From: Pedobacter sp. N36a
Lineage (GTDB): Bacteria; Bacteroidota; Bacteroidia; Sphingobacteriales; Sphingobacteriaceae
Length of the DNA stretch: 64,000 nt
NCBI RefSeq assembly: GCF_014472395.1
Contig: NZ_JACSZW010000013.1
Span: 48,215 to 112,214 of the forward strand
Reading direction: 5' to 3'
Shown here: positions 28,801 through 37,044 of the stretch, one piece after another
Position numbering within the stretch: the stretch's first letter is position 1
Layout: the number at the start of each line of letters is the position of its first letter
Translations under genes and position numbers: made by a program
The notes under the pieces: model-generated
Told to the model about the DNA's origin: nothing
Database searches by the model: none
Seen by the model: the letters and a program-made list of their open reading frames with translations, nothing else

Positions 28801-29846
28801 AAAATAAGGAGATCGGCTTTGGGATCGGTTTGTATCTGGCGAAGCAGTTTATTGATTGTCATCAGGCTGCACTCAGCTATTCCAGTGAGCCGGGTACAGG
28901 GACTTCATTCCAAATCAAACTGAAAAAAGGAATGTGGTTTGATCCCGCTATGCGCTCAGCAGCACAGCAGGAAAATAAGGTGGTTCAGCGGCTGGAACAG
29001 ATTCCAGAGGAGGAAATTGTGGAGGCTCCCAGTATCAATACGCTGGAAATTACTGAAAAAAAATCCTTGCTGATCGTAGATGACAATAAAGAACTCAGAC
29101 AGTACCTGAAGAAAATTTTTAGTCAGCAGTTTGTAGTCTATGAAGCGGAGAACGGTCTGACTGGGTTTGAAATGGCACAAAAACAGGTGCCCGATCTGGT
29201 GATCAGTGATGTGCTGATGGAGGAAGGAAATGGCGTTGAACTCTGTAAAAAGATAAAAACTGACCCTATGCTGAATCACATTCCTGTGATTCTTTTAAGC
29301 GGCCTCAGCTCTGCGGAAAGTAAATTGAAGGGGATAGAGAGTGGAGCAGATGATTACATCATTAAACCCTTTGACAAGGACCTGCTGCTGGCTAAAATCA
29401 ATGCCGTATTGGACAACCGAGATACTTTGCACCAATATTTTAGAGACAACATCACCCTCCGGAATAACAACCAGAAAATATCTGCGACCTATAAAGCTTT
29501 TCTGGAGAAGTGTATGGCCATTGTGGAGGAGAATTTAAGCAACGAAGATTTCAATGCACAATGGCTGGCCAGCTCTTGTAATTTAAGCTATTCTATCCTC
29601 TACAAAAAAGTGAAATCTGTCTCCGGCTTATCTTTAAATGCATTTATTCGGTCTATCAGGTTGCGCAAGGCGGCATTGCTGATGCTGAGTACCCATACGA
29701 ATGTGAATGAAGCGGCTTTTCAGGTAGGCATCTATGATATCAAGTTTTTCAGGCTGCAATTCAAGAAATTATATGGGATGAATCCTTCGGATTACATTAA
29801 GAAATACCGAAATTCTTTTAGTAAAGAATTTAATCTGATCAAATAA
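25812..29846 (+). CDS. Hybrid two-component system regulator (HTCS) of PUL 2
   Basis: The 1344-residue product has all HTCS parts in order: a signal peptide, periplasmic propeller repeats (GLSNNEVNCLFQSRNGFMWF at the start) to about residue 660, a Y_Y_Y domain (YAYFLEGWDNNWINAG), a membrane helix near residue 772 (WWAYSLYALVIGLGSYLYV), a histidine-kinase domain with the H-box FFTNITHELRTPLTLI (about H829) and the NLLSNAFKF and DTGCGI boxes, a receiver domain (LLIVDDNKELR, phospho-acceptor near D1133 in VISDVLMEEG), and a C-terminal AraC HTH. It senses an oligosaccharide breakdown product and should activate the adjacent SusC operon. Confidence 0.96.
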   Translation: MLTPFRTLAITVSLLWITLPSAAIDFSSVFYLGIENGLSNNEVNCLFQSRNGFMWFGTFDGLNRYDGYSFKIFRKKLKDGNSLINNRIQCLAEDEAGNLWIGTMGGVSIYNAAQEKFNTLYFKALSKPGKQLVDNTTVLKREGKNDMLIGTAKDGLLLYMAATGKTIQIPFLAGSSKRVSYQVTAIERDKNNQVWLFIEGLGLCKYDRKTQTVSLQSSTLKNASCIQADASGNLWLGTSSGIYHYGVSDKRFSFKALPRPVTSLYFDQPDRLCISTDGGGIFMMNSHEGKLIHPLRPNGEELFTSTAIKGMLKDQQGRVWVATLRGGINIVDDQRYRFKTQSPHPSEKNSYHNYFISSFAEDGANNIWIGTDGNGLNLWDRKRNVYVNYKKEARNGLSSNNITTILNDHQNSIWVATWGGGIHRFNKSEGTFEHFSCIHPAHGLEFKNVWKLYEDKAHHLWASTFDNGGLYRFNPGLKRFELFDDAIGNILCFVEDRKGNLWAGTDSKLIRIDKVLKKHLVYHIGHRVRAILEDKGDVLWLGTEGGGLLSLNTSSKKYRRFTESDGLPNNAVLNVLPDQEGTLWLSTFYGLSKFNPSTRKFHNFFASDGLQSNQFSYLAAARLKSGELIFGGIKGFNVFSAEEISFSRDKQQVLLTELSINNKPVSDSLNAGFIKKTTAGEIDQLVIPYDKASLSFGFTSLEYSKPDKINYAYFLEGWDNNWINAGKVKTANYSRLKEGTYVLHLKASNSEGEWGDEKLVSLVVLPPWQRTWWAYSLYALVIGLGSYLYVRYKRQQLDLNYKVRLAQMETEKEKELNEKKLSFFTNITHELRTPLTLIVNPVKELIGKTEDALKQELTVIYRNASRLLTLVDQLMLFRTTDQETAMVQLSELNLYQLCKDTFESYQKIALSKNIHYEFECANYDLMVFGDYEKLEIIFFNLLSNAFKFTPAHGSILFKVEENETEVRIFINDTGCGINENVRNKLFEKYYQEKNSSKNKEIGFGIGLYLAKQFIDCHQAALSYSSEPGTGTSFQIKLKKGMWFDPAMRSAAQQENKVVQRLEQIPEEEIVEAPSINTLEITEKKSLLIVDDNKELRQYLKKIFSQQFVVYEAENGLTGFEMAQKQVPDLVISDVLMEEGNGVELCKKIKTDPMLNHIPVILLSGLSSAESKLKGIESGADDYIIKPFDKDLLLAKINAVLDNRDTLHQYFRDNITLRNNNQKISATYKAFLEKCMAIVEENLSNEDFNAQWLASSCNLSYSILYKKVKSVSGLSLNAFIRSIRLRKAALLMLSTHTNVNEAAFQVGIYDIKFFRLQFKKLYGMNPSDYIKKYRNSFSKEFNLIK

Positions 29847-29901
29847 GCGTTATGGTTTTTTGTATGACCTAAATCCTTATCTTCAGGAAATAATCGAAAC
29901 G

Positions 29902-30171
29902 ATGAATCTCTCTAAAAATCTTGCGCTAAAGCTCAGCTGCTCCCTTCTTTTGATCAGTACAAATCTTTTCGCGCAGCTGCCGGAAGAGATCAGCTGGAAG
30001 CATTTGCTGAAGACCTATAACAGAGATAGTACTGAAATGGTGCTTTCCTTGAATAACAAACCATTGGAAGGTCAGTATAAAATCCCTTCAGATGAAGGAG
30101 GCTTCGCTTTATACACCATTAAAAAAGGGAAGATTACAGGAGAAGCTTTTTGGTATATGCAAGGTGGATGA
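29902..30171 (+). CDS. Small exported protein of unknown function (YwqK-like fragment?)
   Basis: Started at ATG 29902, the 89-residue product begins with a signal peptide ending LFAQ. The rest, with LNNKPLEGQYKI and FALYTIKKGKITGEAFWYM, resembles the first repeats of MORN/YwqK-type proteins, in which several such units follow. Only about two are present before the stop, so it may be a truncated member. It follows the HTCS gene by 55 bp. It is not recognised with certainty. Confidence 0.5.
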   Translation: MNLSKNLALKLSCSLLLISTNLFAQLPEEISWKHLLKTYNRDSTEMVLSLNNKPLEGQYKIPSDEGGFALYTIKKGKITGEAFWYMQGG

Positions 30172-30256
30172 ATGGAGTGTAAACTACATTTTATGACCTT
30201 TGTCTCTAATTAAAAAACAAAGGAAATTAGAAAACAGCGCTATCCTCGGAGGTTCG

Positions 30257-31414
30257 CTAATTGCTGCGTATTAATTTTAAAGTACGGTTCCATAAAGCCA
30301 TTGCGAATTCTGTCTTCTGCAGCGTACTAAAAATCTGCAGTTCTTCTAAGAGAGAAGATTCATTGTCCAGGAATTTCAGGATTTTCATGGCGCTGTTTTT
30401 CTTGAACATCCTGGAGAAGATTTCTTCGCCGGAAATGCGTTCAGAATCGAGCAAATGTAAAAGCGTGGCATCATACAACTCAAACCTCGGCGATGATATC
30501 GCTGGAATGTTTGGATGTCCGGATTTCATCAATTGCTGCACAATTGCTGCGGTATTTTTCTGGATAAATCGGAAGGTGTAACCGGTAGAACCTTTAGTAA
30601 ATCCTCCTGCAGTACCTAGATAAATAATGCGCTCCTGCTGCCGTTTGATCGGGTGATCAGTCATTGGAATTACACCATGCTCGTGTTCTATGATGGTATA
30701 TTGCTCACATTTTAGCTGCTCCCGGATGTATTGCTGCAATGCGGCGCTGTAATCTTCAGGGGCTAACTCTTGCTTAGAAAAGATCGTATATTCCACTAAT
30801 GCACGGTTTGCACTGAGTGGTAATACATACACAAATGAGGTGCCTGCTTGCTGTGAGGTATTAAAATCCATCAATGTGGCAGATTCAGGATCAAAGGTAT
30901 TGCCTTCAGTTTCTATCACCCAGCCTTCAAAATGCTGCAGAAAATATTGGTAACGATCCGGTTTTTTCTCCTGGACCTGAGGAATACTGCTGAACACATA
31001 ATCACTGCTGAAAGTCTTCCCATCAATCACTACACAAGCCTGATCTTTTTCAGTGTACTGCCTTTCTACTTTTCCTTGTAAGTGGATCAACTGTGGCTGA
31101 TTTGCTAATAATTGATCCGTATGCGCATAGAAATCCAGCCCACGGATCATTTTATATTGATAAGGCTGAATGTCCAGTTCTCTGTCAAGGAACTTGCTGG
31201 CAAATGATAGTTGCTTCCATTTCCGATAAACGGCGGGCTCAAATACATCCGGATCTTGTTCCCAAAAACACCATGTTCTGTCATTGGATTTTTTCTCCGC
31301 ATAGTCTACCAGTAATGCCCGTTTATTGGTGGCCTGTAGATAGGGCAGCAACCTGACCGCAAGGCTTCGTCCAGCACATCCGCCTCCTGCTATGATGTAA
31401 TCAAAGTGCTCCAT
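30257..31414 (-). CDS. crtY: Lycopene beta-cyclase
   Basis: Started at ATG 31414 the protein has 385 residues. The N-terminus is a dinucleotide-binding motif (YIIAGGGCAGRSLA), followed by the cyclase motif DRTWCFWE and, in the second half, HGVIPMTDHPIKRQ and GGFTKGSTGYTF, all typical of CrtY-type FAD/NAD(P)H-dependent lycopene cyclases. It converts lycopene to beta-carotene. A longer reading to 31480 is possible but begins inside crtZ without recognisable homology. The start overlaps the crtZ stop region by 14 bp, suggesting translational coupling. It is the last gene of the carotenoid operon. Confidence 0.93.
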   Translation of the reverse strand: MEHFDYIIAGGGCAGRSLAVRLLPYLQATNKRALLVDYAEKKSNDRTWCFWEQDPDVFEPAVYRKWKQLSFASKFLDRELDIQPYQYKMIRGLDFYAHTDQLLANQPQLIHLQGKVERQYTEKDQACVVIDGKTFSSDYVFSSIPQVQEKKPDRYQYFLQHFEGWVIETEGNTFDPESATLMDFNTSQQAGTSFVYVLPLSANRALVEYTIFSKQELAPEDYSAALQQYIREQLKCEQYTIIEHEHGVIPMTDHPIKRQQERIIYLGTAGGFTKGSTGYTFRFIQKNTAAIVQQLMKSGHPNIPAISSPRFELYDATLLHLLDSERISGEEIFSRMFKKNSAMKILKFLDNESSLLEELQIFSTLQKTEFAMALWNRTLKLIRSN

Positions 31415-31877
31415 GCTTGTTCTTTTGAGACTGCTGCCAGTATTTTCTTGCTGCGAACAACATGCCAAAGGATTCCCCATGATGCCTGTCGAGGTGCTTA
31501 TGGTGCATCTTATGGGCTCTTTTGATCGTTTTTATGTAGGTGTTGTCACTCCTTGAAAACCACTTGAAACGTTGATGGATGACGACATCATGGATCATGA
31601 AATAAGCAATTCCGTAAAGTAAGATTCCTAATCCTATGTAAAACATCCAGTTGAATCCTTGTTCAGCGCCGAAAAAGAACAAAAGAATGCTAGGCGTAGC
31701 AAATATTAGGAAGAAGGCATCGTTCTTTTCAAAGAAATGTGGTTTTTTCTGATGGTGGTCTTTATGCAGTACCCACAATAACCCGTGCATGATAAACTTG
31801 TGGGCAAACCATGCCACTCCTTCCATAAAGATAAAAGTACCTATGGTAATCAATAAATAAATCATCCAGTTATCCAT
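31401..31877 (-). CDS. crtZ: Beta-carotene hydroxylase
   Basis: The 158-residue membrane protein belongs to the fatty-acid-hydroxylase superfamily. It shows the histidine clusters expected for the di-iron site: HKFIMH, HKDHHQKKPHF, HDVVIHQRF and HKMHHKHLDRHHGE. Hydrophobic segments lie at both ends of the first pair and in the middle. CrtZ adds 3- and 3'-hydroxyls to the rings of beta-carotene, giving zeaxanthin. It overlaps the upstream unknown gene by 8 bp and crtY by 14 bp. Confidence 0.93.
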   Translation of the reverse strand: MDNWMIYLLITIGTFIFMEGVAWFAHKFIMHGLLWVLHKDHHQKKPHFFEKNDAFFLIFATPSILLFFFGAEQGFNWMFYIGLGILLYGIAYFMIHDVVIHQRFKWFSRSDNTYIKTIKRAHKMHHKHLDRHHGESFGMLFAARKYWQQSQKNKHGAL

Positions 31878-32397
31878 GGTTATACTTTATTAGCTCCAAA
31901 TCTAATTGTTTCTTTTCTTCCGCGGTACAGTATTTAGAATTCGACAAGTATTTCACTATGTTTTGCTTTAATGTTTTGTCTTTGGTGTTTTTTAAATTGG
32001 CCAGTACAAAGCTTTTATCATTTTGGATGTCGCCATTGTAGTTCAGGAAAGCAGGCAGGTTCGTTTGAATAGCGAGTCTTAAGAATCTTATTTCCAAATG
32101 GTCAGGTGCTTTTTTTACAGCGGTTTCTATCAGGCGTTTACCCTTGTTAAACCGCTTAAATTTACTGATTGGACTCCACGCATATTTGGCCTGCATCATT
32201 TCTGCAGCTCCTTTGTAGCTAATTAATAACGGGCTGGAGGACTCCGTAACCTCTGCTAACAGCTTTAAAAGTTGGTCTGCTGCGGCTTTGCTTTTTGCGG
32301 AGGCATGGAACAGCTGTTTTATTTCCTGAATTTCTGGTTCTGCTGCATAAGTGCTGGTCACCAGCAGCATGAACATCAAAAAGACTGTTTTCTTCAT
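31870..32397 (-). CDS. Conserved exported protein of unknown function inside the carotenoid operon
   Basis: The 175-residue product has a clear signal peptide (TSTYAAE cleavage region). The mature part is alpha-helical, with AADQLLKLLAEVTES, GAAEMMQAKYAWSPISKFK and RLIETAVKKAPDHLEIRFLRLA, which reads like TPR-type helices. No enzymatic motif is seen. It overlaps crtB by 4 bp on one side and crtZ by 8 bp on the other, so it is co-translated with carotenoid enzymes. Being exported, it cannot act with cytosolic CrtB directly. A role in carotenoid membrane placement, or in the periplasmic face of the complex, is only a guess. Confidence 0.8.
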   Translation of the reverse strand: MKKTVFLMFMLLVTSTYAAEPEIQEIKQLFHASAKSKAAADQLLKLLAEVTESSSPLLISYKGAAEMMQAKYAWSPISKFKRFNKGKRLIETAVKKAPDHLEIRFLRLAIQTNLPAFLNYNGDIQNDKSFVLANLKNTKDKTLKQNIVKYLSNSKYCTAEEKKQLDLELIKYNHG

Positions 32398-33230
32398 ATG
32401 GTATTCGTTTTGTAACGGATAATGGAGTCAAACATCAATCCAAATTTATGGGCATTGGAAATTCTGATCCTTTGCGACATGACTTTCTCAGCGGTACTGC
32501 ACTTAATTTTATGAAACAGTTTTTTATAATATACATAAGCCAGGTAAACACCATTTCTTGAGGAAGCCGGTAGTTGTCGGATGCCGATCAATGCCTGTTT
32601 GAACTCTTCTTCTATTTCCTCTTCAATCAGTTTTTTTTCCGTGTTGGAAAAAGCCGATAAGTTTACATTTGGGAAATAGTTTCGGCTTAAGGTATAATAA
32701 TCTGCATTCACATCTCTAAGGAAATTTACCTTTTGAAAAGCAGAACCCAGCTGCATGGCTGAATCTTTTAGTTTTTCATATTGTGCTTTATCACCTTCTG
32801 TGAAAACTTGTAAACACATTAAGCCTACCACCTGAGCCGATCCAAGGATGTATTCGTTGTATTTTTCGGGGGTATAATGTGCTTGTTCCAGGTCCATTTC
32901 CATGCTGCGAAGAAACAATTCTATCAGCGCTTTATCAATGTCATATTTGTTTACCACCTGCTGGAAGGAGTTGAGGATAGGGTTCAGGCTAATTCCGTCT
33001 TCAATCGCTTCAAAGCAATCTCTTTTAAATTTGGACAATAAAATAGGCTTGTCGTAATCATGGAAGCTATCCACAATCTCGTCTGCTAGTCTTACAAAGC
33101 CATAAATGGCATATATCGGATGACGCAGTCTTTCCTCTAAAAAATAGATGCCTAATGAAAAGCTAGTACTGTAACGCTTGGTGATCATTTCGCTGCAGGC
33201 TGCTGACAGCTTATCGTATATCTCTTTCAT
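32394..33230 (-). CDS. crtB: Phytoene synthase
   Basis: The 278-residue product is a trans-isoprenyl diphosphate synthase of the squalene/phytoene type. It has YSTSFSLG near the N-terminus and the two aspartate-rich motifs DEIVDSFHD (about residue 50) and DVNADY preceded by QKVNFLR (about residue 172), which bind Mg-diphosphate. It joins two geranylgeranyl diphosphates to make phytoene. It begins 2 bp after crtI ends and overlaps the next gene by 4 bp (ATGA-type junction). Confidence 0.94.
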   Translation of the reverse strand: MKEIYDKLSAACSEMITKRYSTSFSLGIYFLEERLRHPIYAIYGFVRLADEIVDSFHDYDKPILLSKFKRDCFEAIEDGISLNPILNSFQQVVNKYDIDKALIELFLRSMEMDLEQAHYTPEKYNEYILGSAQVVGLMCLQVFTEGDKAQYEKLKDSAMQLGSAFQKVNFLRDVNADYYTLSRNYFPNVNLSAFSNTEKKLIEEEIEEEFKQALIGIRQLPASSRNGVYLAYVYYKKLFHKIKCSTAEKVMSQRIRISNAHKFGLMFDSIIRYKTNTI

Positions 33231-33232
33231 GG

Positions 33233-34732
33233 CTATTTGTTTAGGTGCTTAATCAATTGTTGAGCGGCAAGGTTTCCAGAAATAATCGATGGGGGAACTC
33301 CTGGTCCGGGCACAGTAAGTTGTCCGGCATAAAAAAGATTGCTGATTTTTTTATTCTTTAGGGTTGGTTTGAGGTTTGCGGTTTGCATCAGCGTATTGGC
33401 TAAGCCATACGCATTTCCTTTAAAAGAGTTGTAATCTGTGATAAAATCACTGACACAATAGCTTTTTTTATAATCCAGGTGCTGGCGTATTGGCGTTCCG
33501 GTATAGGCTTCCAGTCGGTCCATAATTAAATCAAAATATTGTTCCCGGATGGATTCAGGATCTTCGATATCAGTGGCAAGCGGCATCAATACAAATAAGT
33601 TCTCATGACCAGCTGGGGCTACCGAGGGATCGGTGACACTTGGACAGCAGACATAGAATAATGGTTTTGTTGGCCATTGCGCTTGCTTGTAGATCTCCTG
33701 TGAATGTTTTTTTAAATCCTCATCAAAGAATAAAGTATGGTGATTTAAACGCGCTACCTTAGTGGTTACCCCTAAATAGAAAATGAGGCAGGAGGGAGCA
33801 AGCACTCTGTTGTCCCAATATTTTTCAGAGTAATTTCTCTGCGCAGTATTTAACAGTTTTTCTTCTACGTGGTGGTAGTCTGCAGCAGCGATCAATCCAT
33901 CATAATGATGGGTTCCTCTTTCAGAAGCTAAACTGACCACTTGATTTTCCTTTACATCGATTGCGGATACCGCGGCATTGGTGTGAAATTTAGCACCCTG
34001 CAGCTCTGCAATAGTCTTCATTGCATGGATCACTTTTCCAAAGCCACCTTTGGGGTACCAGGTGCCTAGTTTCAACCCCGCATAATTCATCAGGCTATAC
34101 AGTGCGGGCGTATCTTCTGGCATTGCGCCGAGAAAAAGCACCGGGAATTCCATCAATGCAATGAGCCTGGGATCTTTGAAATATTTTTTAACGTGCGCAC
34201 TGAAAGAGGTAAATACCTGCAGCTTAAACAAGCCCTTGATCAGGTCTACATCGGCAAATTCCATTAAGGAAAGTCCGGGTTTGTACACCAGTTTACCCAT
34301 GCCGGTGTTGTATTTATAGGCGGCTTCGGCTAAAAACTCTTTTAGCTTTGCGGCGCTCCCAGTTTCTATAGATTCAAATAACTGGCACAATTCCTCAAAA
34401 TTTGCAGGAATATTTAACACCTCATCAGCACCAAAAACAACACTAAATCCAGGATCAAGCAATTGCAGCTCATAAAAATCTGCAGCTTTGTAACCGAAAT
34501 CATGGAAGAACTTTTCAAAGACTTCTGGCATCCAATACCAGCTTGGGCCCATGTCAAACAGGTAGCCGTTATCGGTAATCAGCTGGCGTGCCCTTCCCCC
34601 GATGTCTGCGTTTTTTTCATAAACATCCACCTGGTAACCTTGTTTAGACAGGTAAGCGGCCGCACTGATTCCGGCAAAACCCGCACCAATGATGGCGATT
34701 TTAGTTTGAGCGTTCTTTGTTGTAATTGACAT
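33233..34732 (-). CDS. crtI: Phytoene desaturase
   Basis: The 499-residue flavoprotein begins with a Rossmann FAD motif (IAIIGAGFAGISAAAYLSKQ) and ends with the bacterial-type desaturase signature NLFYAGQLTVPGPGVPPS. The interior DMGPSWYWMPEVFEKFF is also characteristic of CrtI. It converts phytoene to lycopene in four desaturation steps. It is the second gene of the operon, 21 bp after the MarR-type regulator, and just before crtB. Confidence 0.95.
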   Translation of the reverse strand: MSITTKNAQTKIAIIGAGFAGISAAAYLSKQGYQVDVYEKNADIGGRARQLITDNGYLFDMGPSWYWMPEVFEKFFHDFGYKAADFYELQLLDPGFSVVFGADEVLNIPANFEELCQLFESIETGSAAKLKEFLAEAAYKYNTGMGKLVYKPGLSLMEFADVDLIKGLFKLQVFTSFSAHVKKYFKDPRLIALMEFPVLFLGAMPEDTPALYSLMNYAGLKLGTWYPKGGFGKVIHAMKTIAELQGAKFHTNAAVSAIDVKENQVVSLASERGTHHYDGLIAAADYHHVEEKLLNTAQRNYSEKYWDNRVLAPSCLIFYLGVTTKVARLNHHTLFFDEDLKKHSQEIYKQAQWPTKPLFYVCCPSVTDPSVAPAGHENLFVLMPLATDIEDPESIREQYFDLIMDRLEAYTGTPIRQHLDYKKSYCVSDFITDYNSFKGNAYGLANTLMQTANLKPTLKNKKISNLFYAGQLTVPGPGVPPSIISGNLAAQQLIKHLNK

Positions 34733-34753
34733 GCTGGTGGTTTATTTTGATGA

Positions 34754-35362
34754 CTATCCTCTTGCCTTTGCCTCGTGAAAATCTTCAAGCTTGGTTAGTA
34801 ATTTGATCAATTGGATTTTTTCCTCCTGAGACAAAGGTTCAGTAACATTCTTTGTTGCAGCTCTTATATTCTCCATATTTTCATTTAAAAGCTGGGATCC
34901 TTTTGAAGTGATGTGGATCATTCTATTCCTTTTGTCCGCATCAATCGTAGTTTGTTCTGCTAATCCCATACTAATTAACCTATTAATGATTTGTATCCCC
35001 GCTGACTTTTCATGAACATTCAATTTGATCAGCGCGGTTTTTGTCATGCTGCCGAATGCAACCAGACTGATCAAATAAATGAAATCATCAGGAGTAGAAA
35101 ATGCAGTGTTTGCAATCGCCGCCTTTCCCTGTAATTTTGCATATCTGGACAGGTGCACTAATGAAGTATTAATCACACTATCAGCTGATCGTCCTTTAGA
35201 TTTCCCTTCCCATTCAGGCGCTGAAGGCATCTGAACGCCTTCCTTTTTGCAATATTCATTTAGCCATTGTCCAAATGAATGGACGTCCTGAGGGTGCTGA
35301 TCAGACTCCTCTTCGTAAATCTCAACTAGACTGATCAGGTCCTTTATTAAATCGTATTGCAT
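34754..35362 (-). CDS. MarR-family transcriptional regulator of the carotenoid operon
   Basis: The 202-residue product has an N-terminal helical extension of about 90 residues and a MarR winged helix in the second half (SMTKTALIKLNVHEKSAGIQ, then LAEQTTIDADKRNRMIHIT as wing). It is the first gene of the leftward operon and lies 21 bp before crtI, so it probably autoregulates carotenoid synthesis. The effector is unknown. The upstream region holds a palindrome that could be its operator. Confidence 0.87.
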   Translation of the reverse strand: MQYDLIKDLISLVEIYEEESDQHPQDVHSFGQWLNEYCKKEGVQMPSAPEWEGKSKGRSADSVINTSLVHLSRYAKLQGKAAIANTAFSTPDDFIYLISLVAFGSMTKTALIKLNVHEKSAGIQIINRLISMGLAEQTTIDADKRNRMIHITSKGSQLLNENMENIRAATKNVTEPLSQEEKIQLIKLLTKLEDFHEAKARG

Positions 35363-35456
35363 ATTTTAAAATCGGGGTAGACTAGTAATTACGCTAATAT
35401 AGTGTTAAATTGAACTAATGGATTAATTAATTTTATTTTTGGCTTATATTTATGTG

Positions 35457-35490
35457 TATTAATATACTAATATTGGCTTGAACAAATTTA
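35457..35490 (-). promoter_or_regulatory. Candidate promoter and operator of the marR-crt operon
   Basis: On the minus strand TAAATTTG at 35490-35483 fits the Bacteroidota -7 consensus TAnnTTTG. Just downstream of it lies an imperfect palindrome at 35457-35472 with perfect TATTA/TAATA arms around a TATA centre. A MarR repressor bound there would cover the transcription start. No good -33 TTTG was found, so the promoter part is weak. Confidence 0.35.
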
Positions 35491-35573
35491 CACTGAGGCT
35501 GTTATTCAGGTACCGATGCGCTATTGGAAAATAGGATCTTCCGGTATAACAGCGCTATTTAATTAAAAATAAC

Positions 35574-36356
35574 ATGAAGAAAATACTTCCTATCTCCAAT
35601 GGCATCGCTTTATTGGTCACAATTTTGGTCAACTATCTTTCTAATTCAGGAATGCTGAATGGGAATACCATGAAGACCATATCTGATCGGTATTTCAATT
35701 ATTTTACTCCTGCAGGATATGCATTCTCCATCTGGGGGCTTATTTATATCGGTCTGATTGCTTTTGTATTTTACACTTGGCGAGATTTCTCTAAAAGTAA
35801 GGCGGAAGATTCCATAATTTTAAAAATAGGCTGGTGGTTTGTCCTTTCCTGCCTTGCCAATTCCCTTTGGGTGCTAGCCTGGTTATCTGATTACACCGCT
35901 TTATCGGTTTTACTGATGGCAGTATTGCTGATTTCTTTGTGTAAGATCATCATCAATACCCGAATGGAATTGGATGCGCACCCATTTAAAAGTTACCTGC
36001 TTATTTATTGGCCATTTGCATTGTATTCCGGATGGATTTCTGTTGCTTTTATTGCGAATATAGCTGCCTACCTGACTAAAATTCAGTGGAATGGATGGGG
36101 GATTTCTGCGGTTACCTGGACTATTATCATGATCGCCGCAGCGGGATTGATCAATATTGTGATGGTTAGGCTCCGAAATATGCGCGAATATGCATCGGTT
36201 GGTATTTGGGCATTAATCGCAATTGCAGTCTCCAATGGAAGCAAAAATGGCCCCGAATCAATAGTGTATGCCTGTTATGTGGTGGCAGTGATTATATTTG
36301 TTTTCATTAGTATCAGCGCTTTGAGAAATCGTCAGAGTTCTTTAGAAAAGATGTAA
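35574..36356 (+). CDS. TspO/MBR-related tryptophan-rich membrane protein
   Basis: The 260-residue protein has seven or so hydrophobic segments and many tryptophans, including YAFSIWGLIYIGL, WWFVLSCLANSLWVLAW and IYWPFALYSGWISVAF. These are the features of the larger TspO-related family rather than of the 160-residue TspO itself. It is divergent from the carotenoid operon and separated from the regulator by 211 bp. TspO relatives in phototrophs affect carotenoid gene expression, which makes the pairing suggestive. The ligand (porphyrin, sterol or carotenoid) is unknown. Confidence 0.78.
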   Translation: MKKILPISNGIALLVTILVNYLSNSGMLNGNTMKTISDRYFNYFTPAGYAFSIWGLIYIGLIAFVFYTWRDFSKSKAEDSIILKIGWWFVLSCLANSLWVLAWLSDYTALSVLLMAVLLISLCKIIINTRMELDAHPFKSYLLIYWPFALYSGWISVAFIANIAAYLTKIQWNGWGISAVTWTIIMIAAAGLINIVMVRLRNMREYASVGIWALIAIAVSNGSKNGPESIVYACYVVAVIIFVFISISALRNRQSSLEKM

Positions 36357-36364
36357 AACAATAG

Positions 36365-36544
36365 GACAATTTAAAAGGTAAAATTCGAAAAAACTGGCGC
36401 AAATCTATGTACTACCGTTATTGGGAGCATAGTAAAGCCAGACCAGCTCCTTTTAGAATCAGAGACCAGCGTTATAAACTGATTTTTTACTACGGAAAGG
36501 GCCCAGGAGGGGCTGCATTTGTCTTGGAATATTTAGAACAATAG
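36365..36544 (+). pseudogene. C-terminal relic of an arylsulfatase-type gene
   Basis: An unannotated frame here reads NLKGKIRKNWRKSMYYRYWE followed by an HS...RIRDQRYKLIFYY segment and ends at TAG 36542-36544. The MYYRYWEH and IRxxxYKLI elements are the usual C-terminal landmarks of S1-family sulfatases. The first several hundred codons, including the formylglycine site, are missing, and no start codon precedes the fragment. It is co-directional with, and just behind, the TspO-like gene. Confidence 0.75.
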
Positions 36545-36591
36545 GGACGCTGATCCTCTACCATGATCGCCGGTGGAAAATCAGCTAAATG

Positions 36592-36855
36592 CTAGTTTTG
36601 CGACGTATAAACTGCCAGTGTACCAGAGATTTCTTTGATCATCTTTAGACTAAATGGATGTCTGCCCATCAGCCATCTTTTGATCTCGTCAGGATTGATG
36701 TCCAAGGCTATAGCAAGGTCATTTTCTGAAAGGACGTTGTTGGCTAACATTTTTGAAGTCTTGCTGGCAAGATCCTGGTTCAGCTGTGTTAATTCTTCTA
36801 TAGCGGGGTTTCCACTTTCCTCCAGCCAGATGGCTACAAAGTCATTCTCTTCCAT
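36592..36855 (-). CDS. Helix-turn-helix XRE-type protein, antitoxin-like
   Basis: The 87-residue product has a C-terminal Cro/C1-type helix-turn-helix (LSENDLAIALDINPDEIKRWLMGRH) typical of HigA-like antitoxins and small repressors. Residues 1-45 are helical and acidic. No RelE/HigB-type toxin gene is seen on either side, so it may be an orphan antitoxin or a stand-alone repressor. Confidence 0.7.
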   Translation of the reverse strand: MEENDFVAIWLEESGNPAIEELTQLNQDLASKTSKMLANNVLSENDLAIALDINPDEIKRWLMGRHPFSLKMIKEISGTLAVYTSQN

Positions 36856-37044
36856 TTATATTTTAGGTAATAATTTAAAGTATTCGGAGCTTTTGGCACC
36901 TTCTGCTCATTTGGGCGACAAATTTAGCGATAATCTTGTTAATATTGCAACTAGAGTGGAGGCCTGCAGCGTTATAATGGAAAAATTGTAGATTAGGCAG
37001 GTGTGGTAAGGTAGAATTGTTATAATGAGCTAGTGTTACTGAAT

